From Desmodesmus armatus (Eukaryota; Chlorophyta; Chlorophyceae; Sphaeropleales; Scenedesmaceae), in contig VIIQ02000015.1 of the NCBI GenBank assembly GCA_007449985.2, positions 746,037 to 810,036 on the forward strand: a stretch of 64,000 bases of DNA, in the 5' to 3' direction. The position numbers were made by a program, and so were the translations under genes. Below are positions 1 to 13,100 of the stretch, in pieces (the stretch's first letter is position 1; every line of letters starts with the position of its first letter). The notes beneath the pieces were generated by a model. The model did no database searches. It saw only the letters and a program-made list of their open reading frames with translations, and was not told the DNA's origin.

Positions 1-199
1 GCTGAGGGTGTGAGGGTTTTAGGCTGCGCGGTTTGAGGGTTGAGCGTGGGTGGAGGGCAGGACAAAGACACTTGAGTTGCTATGACCCTGTGCCCTATTC
101 GTGACAGCACACATTCCAAGCTAGTTGCGTTTACATGCCTTTGTGGCTTGGTGAACTTATGGATGTTTGTTGCGTGCTGCTGCTGCCGTCACATCGCAG

Positions 200-3056
200 G
201 CCTGGTGCCCTCACCATTCGAGTATGCTGACATTGTCACAACCACCACACACAAGAGCTTGCGTGGACCAAGGTGTGTGTGGGGGGGGCGTGGGGGGGGG
301 GGTTCTGGATGATCACTTTCACCTGTTGGTACTCGCTATACAAAATGAGGTCCGCTATACAAGATGAGGCCAGATGTCCGATATACATGTCCGCTATACA
401 AGATGAGGCCAGAAATGCATGCCTGGCTTTACCTATGCTCACAGCAAGGGGTAAGTGCCCATATCGCTTCTGTCTGTTGTTGCTGAACTGGTATCATCAC
501 TGTCGCCATCCATCCACCAGGGGTGCCATGATCTTCTACCGCCGTGGTGCTCGTGGTGTCAACAAGAAGACCGGTGAGGATATCCCCTACGGACTGGAGG
601 ACAAGATCAACTTCGCTGTCTTCCCAGGTAGGGCCGGAAGGGGGGGGGGGTGTTGTGAGGGGGTGTAGGCGCATTGCAGGTGCGGGTGTTTGCGTGGTGT
701 TGTGCTATGTAGGGTGGAGCTGGGGTGGTGCTGAGTGTGGGGTTGAAAGGAGGTGAGGTCAGAACGGCACGGGGGGTGAGTGGCTGTGGCAGTTGGTTTG
801 CATGTGCAGGCACAACCACCAATTGGATCGTTAGGTTTCAAGTAGCTCAGTCAGCTGCCGCGCCGGTGATGTTCTGGATAGAGATACCAATGTAGCCGAC
901 GCACCATCATCCAGCTTTATGCATGGCAGTCTCCCTGAACTCATCCTCGATCCCCTCCCCCAATGCTGCCCTTACCCTCCCAGGGCTGCAGGGTGGTCCC
1001 CACAACCACACCATCAGCGGTCTGGCGTGTGCGCTGAAGCAGGCAGCCACCCCTGAGTTCAAGCAGTACCAGGAGCAGGTCATGGCCAACAGCACGGCAC
1101 TGGCAGACGGACTGCAGAAGCGCGGCTACACACTCGTGTCAGGTGAGTGCCGGTTGTGTGCATGTGTGTGTGTGGGGGGGGGGTGGCTGACTTTGTTGAT
1201 GAGGGGCAGAGTGTCTGCGAGTGTTGGGGTGTTGGGGTGTCGGGAGGGGTTGTCTGACATACAAGACTGGCATGTTGAGCCATGTGTACAACCTGAACAA
1301 GTCCCGCACGGAACTGCACACGTGTTGACCAGGCTCGGTTATCCAGCACAGCGCAGCCCAGTAATCAACAGCGTGGTGACTGAATGGTGCATGCTCCAAG
1401 TCCTGTTCTGCTGAACCCACCGCTGTGCTTGATCTCCTGTCTGTTTATGTGAAGGCGGCACTGACAACCACATAGTGCTGGTCAGCACTGTATAGCAGTT
1501 GGCTGACCGATGTGCTGCCATGTTTCGATGAGCAATGTCACAGCTCGAGTTTGCTTACTGGTCTGTTTGCTTTGCCATCCCGTCTGTTCGTGTCCAGGCG
1601 GCACTGACAACCACATCGTGCTGGTTGACCTGCGGCCCAAGGGTGTGGATGGCAGCAAGGCAGAGCGCGTGCTGGAGCTGGCACACATCGCAGGTGGGTG
1701 GGCGTGTAGGCTGCGCCGGGGTTTGGTGACAATAGGGGAAGGAATGTCAGATGTCCGGAAGACAGTGTGCTGGGGCCAAAAAACGGTGTGCTCGGAATGC
1801 TTGATTCAATGTTTGGAGTCGCACAATTATTGTCCAGCTGCAGCCAATGATAACTTGGTGCCTGGCGATGTGAAGGCCATGCAACACTGCTAGCTCACCC
1901 TAATCGACGCTGTGGTGTGCTGTGCTGTGCTGCACTGCAGCCAACAAGAACACTGTGCCTGGTGATGTGAAGGCTATGGTGCCAGGTGGCCTGCGCATGG
2001 GCAGCCCAGCACTCACCAGCAGAGGCTTTGTGGAGGGAGACTTTGACCAGGTGGCCGGCTTCGTGGACAGGGCAATCAAGATTGCAGGTGGGTGGGGAGG
2101 ATGGAGTGTGTTCAGGCGCAGGGCTGTGCCGTGTTGTCCTTTTCGAAAGAGCTTCAAAATGTCAAAGAGTGCGGCATATGTCTACGTGCACATTCCACAG
2201 GACACTTACTGGAACAAGGCGGTTCCAGCACCAAACAGACATGTGGGCTTGATGTGGTGCCATTGTGTGCCTGTTACAAACATGCAATCTCTGGGGTCCC
2301 CACGCGCCATTGTTGCTGCTGCTGCTGCCGCTGCAGTTGACCTGCAGTCCAAGATTGCTGCTGACAGTGGCAAGAAGAATGTCACATCCAAGGAGTTCAA
2401 CGCATACGTCCTAGCCAACAAGGTGAGGCCTGCTGTCACATATCAACATCCAAGTTAAATTATAGAGTCAGACTTATAAACAAGTGCATTGACTGGTTGC
2501 TTGCATGGCTTTGGCCTGGGCAGTATACATGACAGGTACTGCAAGTCACACATGAATCTAGTAGTTGCATGTTGGGCATTTGACATGTGCATGCAGAGTT
2601 GCACCGAGTAGTCAGTGCGCCACTCCACATGCGCATGCCATGTGCCCAGTACGCAAGTATTGGGTTCATGTAACTGCACATGTTGCCACAACAGCAGCAC
2701 TGAGTATCCCTGCAGTCTTGTCACCTGCACTCCTGCTCAAGTGTTGTCCTAACCTTTACTAAACCCCCCTCCTGCATCATTACACATGACTAAACCGCCC
2801 TTCTGCAGCATTACACATGACCACGTTCTCAGCTGCACCACGTCACACTGTAGGCACAAACATACATTACCCCACTGCCCCAGTATCCTGTGCTAACTGT
2901 TTCCTTTCTCCTTCCTTTTGTTCCCCTGTCTCTCCTCGCATTTTCAACCCATTCCAGGTCCCTGAGATTGATGCCCTGAAGGCGGATGTCGAGGCATTCA
3001 GCAAGCAGTTCCCAACCATCGGCTTTGAGAAGTCAACCATGCGCTACCAGGACTGA
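200..3056 (+). CDS. SHMT: Serine hydroxymethyltransferase, 3' part (7 exons visible)
   Basis: PLP enzyme converting serine and tetrahydrofolate to glycine and methylene-tetrahydrofolate; the compartment cannot be judged because the N-terminus lies off the left edge. Exons read as 200-272, 521-627, 984-1142, 1598-1693, 1941-2087, 2337-2422 and 2958-3056; every junction is GT-AG and phases agree. Exon 1 carries the PLP-lysine motif [12 protein letters not shown], and exon 2 continues GAMIFYRRG as in the family. Later exons give [20 protein letters not shown] and [14 protein letters not shown], all family hallmarks. The C-terminus ends [10 protein letters not shown] followed by TGA. Two introns contain degenerate copies of the next exon's start (listed separately). 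The family call is firm; only intron edges could shift slightly. Confidence 0.95.
1437..1482 (+). repeat. Exon echo of SHMT exon 1598-1693
   Basis: About 45 bp in the upstream intron repeat the end of the intron plus the first ~28 bp of the next exon, 143 bp before the real one. The echo has AAG instead of CAG at the acceptor and turns ATCGTG into ATAGTG, so translated it would hit a stop. Confidence 0.8.
1839..1880 (+). repeat. Exon echo of SHMT exon 1941-2087
   Basis: A copy of the CTGCAG acceptor and the first ~37 bp of the following exon, 97 bp upstream of the real acceptor, with scattered substitutions. The reading runs into TAG soon after the similarity ends. Confidence 0.8.
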
Positions 3057-5051
3057 GCAGCTGCTGCAGCTCGCAACAGCGTCAGCACATTTTCGGGCTT
3101 TTGCGGGTTTTTGCAGCCCCGGACAAACCCCAGCCCTTGTGTCTGACGCAGTGGCAGGCTTGGCAACACTTCTTTGAAGCCAATTGAGTGACTGCAGTAG
3201 TATCTGCTGTATACAGCAGGGCGCAGTCATGTTGGCGTAGGCAAGGCATGGCAAACCGTTTTCAAAGGGTCTGCTGCATCCTCTGAACCACAGTGTGCCA
3301 TATTCAGAGCGGCTGATGCTATCAGGCTGTCACCCCCACTGTGGCTGTGCGTGTGTGGGTTGGCGGGGAGGCTTGTTGATGGCTGCTGGTGTTGTCCCCC
3401 TTGCATCAGGCCCTGGCCTTGCTGCTGGTGCCAACAGCTGCGCGCTAACACTATCGGTGGTGGGAATGGCGCAGCAGTCGCAGCACAGTGGGTGGTTTCT
3501 GCAGCGGAGTGCGCCTGCTGGCGTCACGTGCGTGATGTAGGTGCCCTCAGCACCTCTCCCTATGTGCATGCTGCGTGCTCAGCCACTTTCAAAGCCACAG
3601 GTTTTGCTGTCACATACGGCATTGTGTGTCAGGGCAAGTTACGGCAAGACAGTCCTGGTTTGGGTTTTGGTGTGCTGATACTGGGTTGATTCTGTACTGC
3701 GTGTGTAGTGCCAGGGCATGTGATGGTGGTGCATGTCGTGTGCAAGTGTTGTGTGCACGAGCCAAGCCCAGCAGCCAGGTGGAATGGCCCTGATGCTGAT
3801 GCCAGGCAGCACCGCATCTGTTTTGACACCGCAGGGACTTGCGTTTGGTGCCAGCAGCACTGCAGTATCTGTGTCCCGTCCTGGCGCATCTGCTGCACAG
3901 CTGAACAGTTGCAGAGTATTTTTGACTCCTTATACAGGGTTGTTCCTTCAACTGATTGTAACACATCTCTTGCAGTGCAATGGGTAAACATCCTGGCAGC
4001 CAGCATCGGCAACGCCGTTGCATGATGCATGATGAGGGTTCATGCCATGCTATTAACCCTATTCTCTTATAGTATAAGAATGTAAGAGATGTGAATTGGA
4101 ATTGAGATTGAAAATTGGAATGTACATTTGCCTTTCGGTAAGGATCGACATTGCCGCAAGATTGGGATTGCAACTTCCCCTAGATTGGAATGGTTGCAGT
4201 TGGCACTTGGCACACTGTGCGCTTGCAGTCGACCAACACCAGACATCTGCTTTTTGAGCCATTGGTACCAGCTGATCAAATGCGGGGTGTCCTTGCAGTT
4301 GCCAGCTGCTAAATGCCCAGGCGGCCTGGGAACCAAACAGCTCAGCAGCATGCGTCCTCTCCAGCTGTGAGCACCCACTCAATGATCAGCAGCACACCTT
4401 GTTACCAGCAGTAAGGTACCTAGGTAAGGACACCGGTGTCGAAGGGAGTAAATGGGACATTCACTGTCGCTGCTTCATCATGCTGCTAGCGAGCTGTCAC
4501 TACTGCCTGAATCCTGTTGCTGCTGCTGAGTGCAGTGCCCCAACTGCTTTTCCTCGACCATCCTGCTGCTGCAAAGACACTGCTGTGCACCGCTGTTTTT
4601 GGTGACAAGTGCTGCAGAAGCTCCTGCAGACGCCACTGGTGCTGTGCCATTTCCTTGCTGATCGATCGCTGCGGACGCATGGAAAACATTCCAGTAGACA
4701 TTGCGCCTCGACTCTGGACCAGATTGGTCGACCTTGTGCGGCCTGCTTTTGGACCAGATCCATCAGGCAGGTCTACTACACCCACACCGTCCCACTTACC
4801 AAGCATTTTCTATATAATAAATCAATAGCATGCGCCAGGGAAGCAATGCGGCGTCCATTCTACGATCTGGACCAGAGAAGGTCGGTGGAAGGTCTATGTA
4901 AGAGGGAAGGCCGCTGAATGTCTACGCTACGCGTTGGACGATAAATAGCGCAGCATAGGCTTGCCAGACCACCGATCAACAAACCCTTCACAGCTCGCAC
5001 GTAGCGCAACTCACACTGTACCGTATCAACAGCCTCGCCTACTCTCACACG
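3057..5051. other. Intergenic, no convincing gene
   Basis: 3' flank of SHMT and upstream region of the next gene. A minus ORF at 4486-4806 (106 codons, somewhat protein-like, with a basic and helical middle) has no recognisable family and no splice partners, so it is not called as a gene. An AT-rich TATATAATAAA-like stretch near 4810 lies about 240 bp before the next ATG. Confidence 0.5.
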
Positions 5052-6166
5052 ATGGCCAAGGGACAGCGTCAGGTGGGAGCTGTCAAGCAGCTGAATGCAG
5101 ACGCATTCAGAGTGCTAAGCACATGCACGACCTGCACACGTCACTTGCTGCCAAACTCAAACTTGCTCTGCAACCTGCCTGGCATGGGCTGAGTAATAGA
5201 TGGTCTGCCCAGCAGTGTGAGTGGTTGTTTGCATGTGTATGGACTCAATGCTGCCACACACACTGTGGCACAAGCCTTGTTGCGAATTGCATAAGCCACT
5301 GACACTTACTGCTTTCCTTTCTGCTGGTTCCTTTGCTGCTGCCCTTGAATGCTCTGCATATGCCATGGTGGTCTCCCATGGTGCCGACAACGCACACCCA
5401 CTGTCATCCAACGATGCTTAGGTGAGCCCAGGCATACTATGACTGCCAGTACAGTGGTGTAGGCCACATCAACAGGGCCCGGCTGAAAGTTTCTGTTCCA
5501 CATGAGCAGTGCAAGAGGGGGCAGTGTGTTGATGCACTCTGCTACAGTACCCTACGTAGGCCATGGTGTACCATCAGCATTCAGGTTGCATCCGATGCAG
5601 GCTGCTGCAGCCATACATCAGGACAGTGCATGCATTGATCAGGATTCCTAACCCATGCCTGAGGCCTTGCCTTACAGCCACTGGCTGTGACAGCGTACCC
5701 ATGCCTGACAGAGCAGCTACTGCTGCCGTCACCAGCCCAGATCACCCTCGCTCAGTCTGTCTTGCAGTGTTGCCTACAGAGCCACATTCTGTGCCAGTAA
5801 AAAAATTAGTAATCCTTACCGACAAAGTGTGTGCCCCCTGTTGTAACATTTGCTGCTGCTCAGGTGGTGGTTGCATGCCTGCTGCTGGGGCTGCTGGTGG
5901 CTGCCAGCCAAGCTGAGGCAGCAGCAGCACCCCAGGCTGCAGCCCTCACTAACCGCAAGCTGCAGCAGTCTAGGCCGCAGTGGAAGAACTCAGAGTGTGT
6001 CTCCTTTGGTGACGCAAAGCTGAAGGAGGGAGGCAAGGAGCTCCACCCTCACGACTACTGCGAGAAGACAGGGGGTGCTGCTGTGTGCTGCTTGGGTGAT
6101 GTGTGTGGCGGCTCTGTCACCTGCAGGGGCGGCAACCGCCAGGCATGCTGCCCCAAGAAGCGCTGA
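5052..6166 (+). CDS. Small secreted 8-cysteine protein, 107 aa (2 exons)
   Basis: Exon 1 (5052-5072) encodes only MAKGQRQ and ends at CAG|GTGGGA. Exon 2 (5864-6166) resumes in frame after a TGCTCAG acceptor and completes a classic signal peptide: the basic start is followed by a VVVACLLLGLLVAAS core and a likely cleavage after AEA near residue 26. The mature part (~80 aa) is basic and carries eight cysteines, six of them in the last 35 residues as CC/C/C/CC patterns, ending in CCPKKR. This suggests a disulphide-stabilised extracellular peptide. I do not recognise a family; an antimicrobial or wall-associated role would be a guess. The two-exon model rests on phase agreement and on the signal peptide it restores. 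The 791 bp intron holds nothing recognisable. Confidence 0.65.
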
Positions 6167-7374
6167 TGACTCACCGTGCAGGACATGATTGCATGAGGCG
6201 GAATCTTTGTTGCGCGCATTCTAGCTTGTCTGATGCAAACTTCTGTTGACTGACTGTTTTTGTGGCACAATCTGCGTTTCGATTTTGGTCGCGCACATGC
6301 TTGCATAATGCGCATCATGTGCAAGGTGCACTGCCAGTGCTGCATTCTGGTTAAGTTTGAGTATGCTGCGATGCTTGTTTTGCATCCCGTGTGTTGAGTG
6401 ACAACGAGTGCATGATGCAGATCCGGGATCAGTGTCAATGTTTTTGTTTATAGTCTGTCCACTACCTGAGTGATGGGATAGCACCATGCAAGTCGCAGTC
6501 GTGTACTGTGAAGTACATTCTTATACAGCTGTTTGTATGTGAAGCATTGCGTGACAATGAATGGGCATACTGTGCTGGACCCAGCTTGTAAGGGCACCAC
6601 GGTCCAATCCTGGTTGAAGTTTGCCGCACTGGCAAACAGTAACACGTCACATCTGGCAGTAACAGATCAAGCTACAGGGACTGGATAGCACTGTTCCACA
6701 ACCACAAGGGTGGCCCTCCTTCAACATCACACTGCACAGCCGTCTGTGCGCCAAACCATGATGATCAGCACTGGCTGCATTTGACACACGGGCCTAACCC
6801 TGACAACACACAACACTGTAAAACAGCATGATTGTCATTCCACAAGCCACTGGGCTACCACCTTACCCCACTCAAGGGACAGCTGAGCAACAGGATGGCA
6901 CCACAGTACCCTCCTTTCCAAACCGGACGAAGTCATCATGATATTATGGAATGATACCGGCTTGCATGCACAGCAAAGACCAAAATTTCTGAAACCATGG
7001 CAGGCGCAACACAACGATGGCCACCATGGTAACTGCAAAAAGCCCTCACTGGATTGCAACAACCCCATGGGCATGGCAGACAAAAAACAGACAAACATCC
7101 TACAAGCAAACATGCCGCAAAGCTACCCCCGGAGTGACTCCTGGCAGGAGGAGAAAAGGCAATCTCGCTGGCAAACTGAACAGGCTGGTTGGACCCCGGG
7201 TCGCTGCAAACACCAAGTGAACAGCTGAAGGGTGCAGATGCAGTTGGTTGCTCAGCAAACATGATGTAACCACTCCCATCAAAGGCCTGTTTTGAACACG
7301 GCCTTGACTGTTGATTGCCGCCACTCAGGGGGCCCCTGTAGTACAGCAACGATCATAGCCGCATGCCATTGTGC
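6167..7374. other. Intergenic, no gene seen
   Basis: Open frames here are short and mutually overlapping with no domain signature. A TGTAA at about 6588 could be the poly(A) signal of the upstream gene. Confidence 0.5.
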
Positions 7375-7960
7375 AAAATGCCATCCAAAAGCACCAGTAT
7401 CCAACTCAGGGGACCCTGAAAGGCCGCGGAAGCAGTGTGCACCCGCCCATAACCCAACCACAGCAGGTATGTTGCACGTTCAAGGTTCATGCTGCACTGC
7501 CAGACACTCACACCACAAAATCCATCGCACCATATGCAAAGCTTGCTGCTGCAGAACATCTCCATGCAGCTGTCACCATGGCCACCCTCAGCACTGTTGC
7601 TGCTGCCATAAAGAAAGAAAGTAACTTCAGCTCTGGAAACCGTTTCCAGATTTGTGACAAATTCAGCTCTGACAACAAAGGCCCACATGTCGCTTGCTGC
7701 TTCTGATGACCCATCAGTGCATGGCATGCACTGCGCTGTCGGTGAAAGTCACCAGACCATGTCAAACACTACCGCTAGCCCACTAAACAGCCTTGTAGGC
7801 TGCATTGGCCCATACTACACATTTCCTGCCACTGCATGGTGGCCCTAGGATCTGGGACCACACATGCATTGAACACATGGTGCTGCCAGCAGTGCCAGTG
7901 CCTTGTAGGACCCAAATGCAGCACCACTCTCAACCATGCCGCTATGGCAGCTTTCCCAAA
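7375..7960 (+). repeat. Dispersed repeat copy 1 (inverse of 24095-24730)
   Basis: About 0.6 kb that is colinear, in reverse complement, with 24095-24730. Matching blocks include the run around 7755-7790 (rc at 24285-24315), the 7705-7735 block (rc at 24330-24370) and 7800-7950 (rc at 24095-24260). Divergence is considerable and no intact ORF is shared. It is probably an old transposon or a segmental copy. Confidence 0.7.
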
Positions 7961-7996
7961 TGCGGGAAGCACTGTTTGACCTGTGCTTTAGTGAAA

Positions 7997-8545
7997 CAAA
8001 AAGATAAAGATAAAGATACAGAGACACCCCCTTGGTCTCTTAACGCCATAGGACTCATCCCATTGGCCTCGCGTCCGTTGAGGACGGCTCTTCACACCAA
8101 CACTCCCGGGGTCTAGGGCAATGGCACTCGTGGCCACATCTCACTCCCCAGGGGCACACCTGGGGGCCGTGTAAACCCACCGAAATTCGGGATGGAGATG
8201 TTGTTCGACATGGGAGCTTGGATGCTGTAAGGTATCACCCTTGACCCATCGGGAGAGTCCCCTCAGTCCCGACCTGAGGGAACCTTGAATCCCTAGGGTA
8301 GCACACCCAATAGCGGGCTCCATGCCTTTTCCGGCTGTATTCTGCACCCATTCCTTCCTTTGCCTCTGTGGCAGTAATCAGCATCAGGGGATCCCTCTCC
8401 CTTCACTGCACTTGCCCGGGTCAGCAGCCTGGCTCGGGGTATTATTACCCCCCCTAGGGGGACGGTGGGTGGGCCGGGATTCGAACCCGGGTCTCCCCGA
8501 CAACAGCAGCAGGTGCTTCCGCGCCAGCGGCTTCTGTTGCAGACA
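7997..8545 (-). mobile_element. tRNA-derived SINE, copy 1
   Basis: Read on the minus strand, the element starts with a tRNA-like head whose T-arm/box B (GGGTTCGAATCCC, around 8478-8492) is perfect. A ~400 bp body follows, and the 3' end is a short tandem TATCTT repeat (7997-8020). The D-arm half is only weakly tRNA-like. A second copy lies at 16764-17252 on the plus strand. Head, body and simple-repeat tail are typical of SINEs. The element abuts the broken 5' end of a MYND gene fragment. Confidence 0.75.
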
Positions 8546-8589
8546 GCAGCGGCGTCAGCCAGATGGGCAGCAGTGTGGGCCATTCATTG

Positions 8590-9404
8590 CTGCCAGACAT
8601 CGCAATGGCGGGCATGCAGGTGCAGCCAAGTTGCACAAGCGCCACAGCTCTGCGGCAGCTGTATGCAGCCTGCCGGGAGGCCCTCCCGCGGCGGCCTGCC
8701 TCAGCAGCTATTCAGCTTTGGTGTGGCCTACTGTGCGGCGTTCCCTCAGCGCAACTGCTGGGCAACATTGCAATGCTGCCTGCACCAACCTAGACAAGTT
8801 CACTGAGGCAGCACTAGCCAGCCAGGGCTGCTCAGGCTGTGGCAAGGTGGTACGGTGCCTGTTGCAGTTCTCATGGCCCAAGGCTGGTGATGAATTGACA
8901 GTGTGGTCAGCACCGGCTGCTTGTTCACAAGCAACATGTGCTGCTTATGGTGACTTGCAACCACATGTGGCTTCATGGGACCTAAAATCACAACGGTTTA
9001 GTACAATACGTTACATTCCTAAACTATATTGCATGCACTGCTTTTTGTTGACCAGTGTCCAGCATAAGCCTCAACATGGACAATAGGCATGCCATTGTTC
9101 ATGTTGAAGGTCTTCCAAACTGCACACATGAACACGGTATAGTGGTTATCACTCGATGCCACTTACACATAAGCTAAGTGGGGGTAGACCCAAATGTACC
9201 AATGTGTCTGAATGTGCATGTGACTCACTCGCCCCCTTGGTTGTTGTTGCTTGTGATCACATTTGGTTGATGCAGGCTGTCAAGTTCTGCAGTGCAGCGT
9301 GCCACAAAAAAGGTTGGAAGCAAGGACACAAGGCAGCATGTGCCATTTGGAAGCAGAGGCAAGAAGCAGCAGCAGTGGGCGCAGCGTCGGATGAGGCCGC
9401 ATAG
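8590..9404 (+). pseudogene. MYND-finger gene fragment (truncated paralogue)
   Basis: Two exon pieces match the end of the complete MYND gene at 10173-15117. Piece one (to 8846) contains the FGVAYCAAFPQR and CTNLDKFTEAALAS stretches and the CSGCGK half of the finger. Piece two (9275-9404) contains FCSAACHKKGWKQGHKAAC and ends in TAG; the phase 0 junction is conserved. About 13 extra bases around 8760-8780 break the frame between FGVAYCAAFPQ and CTNLDKF. Everything upstream is replaced by the SINE. It is most likely a relic, although the zinc-finger residues are all still present. Confidence 0.7.
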
Positions 9405-9430
9405 ACATATTCCATCGTGGAGCTTGTTGA

Positions 9431-9766
9431 GCGGCACCCAATTTGGATGACTGTTGTAGTAGGATTGTCGAGGCTTAAGCTGCCGTGTCTGTCAACGAAA
9501 ACAAGTGGATATGCATGTGCAGCTGAAGCTAGACGAGCTTCGGCCCCCCCTCCCACCCCTTGGCTCACGGTGACATGAAGGTGCCTGGCCAGTTGCTGCC
9601 CTTCTGGGCTGGATGTTGCATCTGGATGACTGTCTGTCATGGCACGTAAGATAGTTCGCTCGAGGTCTTTGCGGTAGTTTTTCATCCTCTCAAAAGCGCC
9701 AGTAACCCTCTGATTTGATCCGCGCTGCTTTTTTGTTCCTTGGGAATTGTTCTCTGCCATCTCCAT
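9431..9766 (-). CDS. Hypothetical basic protein (tentative)
   Basis: An ORF starting ATG at 9766 reads MEMAENNSQGTKKQRGSNQR and continues with a charged segment (FERMKNYRKDLERTILRAM) that looks like real protein. The ORF physically runs to 9257, but its last third is antisense to the MYND fragment exon and is probably not coding. No family is recognised. It could be a small independent gene or chance. Confidence 0.25.
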
Positions 9767-10172
9767 GACTCATGGTATGATACCAGTGAATGGCTGGCAA
9801 AGCCTTTTCAGCTTCAATTTTACAACTGTACCCATCGATCGATCGAGACGTCCAGAAGTCCACCTTGTTTATATCTTACCTATCGGGTTTGTCTGCTAGT
9901 TGGATGCGCTCAGAGCATGGTTGCACATTGTCGACGCACGGCTGCTGCCATCATTGACACTCCCACCTGTGCGTGCTGAATCCTGTTTGTTGAGATTGTG
10001 CCGACTTACACAGATGGGGGAGCATCCAGCACACACTTCTAAAAAAATGCCACACGTGCCGACAAGCATTGCGCTGGCGTCTTGCCAACAACAACAGAGG
10101 GCCATGCGCCTGCCAGGTGCAAAACATCAATCGTACGTCAGCAACTGTCAACATAGCTTTGTGTGCCAAGGC

Positions 10173-13100
10173 CTAAGCACCATGTTGTGTTGCTGAGGCC
10201 TCTGCTGCTGCATCCCGCTGCTTCAGGACCGCACATGCCGCCTTGTGTCCTTGCTTCCAAGCCGTCCTGTGGCAGGCTGGGCTGCAGAACTTGACAGCCT
10301 ACAGCAGCGTGTGTGATCAGCAGCACAACACTGGGGGTGTAAATCAGATGCACAGCCAATCTGTATGCAACACAAGTGTCGCAACATGGAATGCATAGTG
10401 CAAGACATGAGTGTGCCAAGCCACGCGGTGTATGCAGTTGCCACCTCTCGGAATGACATTGACACATCACAAGAATGCGGGATGCGTGCGGGTCGAGAGG
10501 GGTTGAGTTGCATTACTACTGCAACCCCATTGTTGCAGTACAAGCACAAACAGTATGTCTCGGTGAGGCTCGGGCCTTAGCAATCAGGCAGGGTACCACT
10601 TTGTTGCACATGCAGTGCACTGCTTCCAGCCAACTCCTCTTGTGTGCTGACACATGCAAGTACCAAGTGTGGTGATCACCGGACCAAGCACCCAAACACA
10701 TGCTCTAGCCGATGGCCACACAGACAGCTACATTGCAGTGTCACGCATTGGCCACTGTAAAGAGTATGAGGGCCTCACCTTGCTGCAGCCTGAGCAACTC
10801 CGGCTGGCCAGTGCTGTCTCCGTGAACTTGTCTAGGTTGGTGCAGGCAGGGTTGCCACAGCAGCCACGCTGCGGGAACGCCGCACAGTAGGCCACGCCAA
10901 AGCTGCGAAGCTGCTGGGGCAGGCCACCCTCCTGACAGGATGCATGTAGCTTCTGCATGGCTTGGTTGCCTACAAAATACTGCTGGAGTTCCATGCCGGG
11001 GGCATCATAGTTACCAATCTGCTCGAACACTGCTGCAACGGCATTCACCTGCTCTTGCAGACCCCTGGCCTGCTGAAACAGCCGCGCAAGGTCTGCCTCG
11101 GTTGCAGCAGCAAACCCGGCTGCCACATCTGAAGCAACTTCTGCGCCGTACCTCAGCACGCCGAACGAGCTGTAGGCTGTGTTGATCCACGTCAGCATCT
11201 GGAAGAGCTCAGCATACATTGCAAGTTGCTGGGTCTCTGAGAGCACATTGTCTGCAAGCACAGGCTTGCCGCTTGCAGACACTCGTGAAGGCACCTGCTG
11301 CAGCAGGCTAGCTGCTGCAGCAAGTGACCGGCCCAGCACATGAATTGTGAGCAGCTGCTGCTCCCATTCACTTTGCAGGTGTGCATCGACCCGTGCTGCT
11401 GCTACTTGTGCAGAGGCTGGCATGCTGTGGAGACTGATTGTGCGAGGGGAACAGCTCTGGAGCAGCCTTACGACTGCTGAGCAGCATGCACAAAGCAGCA
11501 TAGCCGCATCGTAGTAGGAGTGCATTGCAGCCTCTGCAGGTCCCTGCAGGGCCGCGCTGGCCTGTGTGTATTTCAGCGCAGCAATCAGGGCACAAAAGAG
11601 CTTCCGCTCTACACGCTTGCCGTCATGTGCAGGCAGCACTGCTGCTGCTGCTGGCTGCTGACCCCCTGCAGCCTCAACTGCTGTTGTGGCTCCTGTTGCT
11701 GGCCCTTCACCTGCATGCTGGTCTGCTGCTGCCGCCCATTGCTTTGCTATGACATCTGTCAGGGTTGGGACAGCAGCGGCAGCTGCAACGCACATTTTGC
11801 TGGCGTGGTGCAGACGTCTAGTATCATCAACGATGATGCCAGGCGGCCCGCTGTAGGCCGCATATGCGTGCAATGCTGCCTCCAAGACGCAACATGCCAG
11901 CAAGGGGTTCTGCTTTACGACTGCTGCCAGATCAATTGTGGGGCCATGGCCGACTGGAACTGCAGTGGCAATGGCAACGACAGTGGCAACAGCAGTGGCA
12001 ATGGCGGTGGCAACGGCAGTGGCAGGAAACCTTTTTCTGGGTGCTGATGTCGGCTCTGGAAACACAACAATATGCATGCCTGTATCTGAAAGCAATGATG
12101 GTGGTGTTGACAGGCTGCACCCAACCTATCGACACTTCCTTGCACACGAAACCTGCCCATCACCCCGGCAAAGTAAGCCGAGGGCCATCCAGGTATGTGG
12201 TGCGAGGGCCAGGCACCGGATTGACCACAAGGTGTTGCACGTGCACAAAGTGTATCGTTGCTGCGCTTGAATCACCGCAAGGCAACTTAGTCACGATGCA
12301 GTCACAATTGTTCAAAGTTGCACATTGTTGTCAGTTTCAATCATTGAATGATGTTGATATGATCAAGAGCGCCTGATGCCATGTTGTGCATTATGCCGTG
12401 AACGTAGCTGATACTTTGGCACCTGCATATAAATTAGCAATACGCCAAGGAATGAAACCGACAACTTGGCAGGCAGGGTACCACTATCAGGTGGCGCACA
12501 CCACTGCAAGTGTGGTATGTCACTTCATGTGAGTCACTTGAAATGGCACCTGGCACATCCCACCTACCTGACCAAGAAGTCGCCTCCATCAGCAGCTCAC
12601 TGAAGGTTTCAAACACCAGGCGGGGGGGTGCAGCTCCCAGGGTCTCGCCAGCCGTGGTGGTCCAGGTCCAGTCCGGCTGCTCCTCTTCCTCACCCACGGC
12701 CTCGCCGCTGCGGCGGCGGCATAAGACCAGCAATGCCGGCCCAAGCTGCAGCCATACAGACTCCGCACACAGCTGCAGCTGGGACCGCACGGTGTCAAGC
12801 GAGGGCCAGTTGAGCTGCTGCTGCACTAGTCGCCAGTGTTGTTCATGCGTGAATGACCGCAGCTGTTCAAAGACACCAGCTGTGGTGCCCACCAACTGCT
12901 GCAGCACCGACAGCTGTCCTGTGATGCAGGGTGGCGCCAGGGCGAGCAGCTCCATCTGCGTGAGCACCAGTGGCAGCACCAGCTTCCACGGCACAAGCTC
13001 ACTCTCCCTGACTGCCAACCTTGCACTGCCTGAGCTGCTGCTGCTGCTGATGCCTGCATTCCGGTAGCGCAAGCTGTCAGCTGCAGTCACTGCCAATGGA

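Noticed and set aside
923..1414. 163-codon ORF over SHMT exon 3
   Set aside because: Only its middle is exonic; the rest reads through introns.
8470..8500. Stand-alone tRNA gene suggested by a perfect T-arm
   Set aside because: No matching acceptor or anticodon arm; the arm is the head of a SINE with a second copy at 16764.
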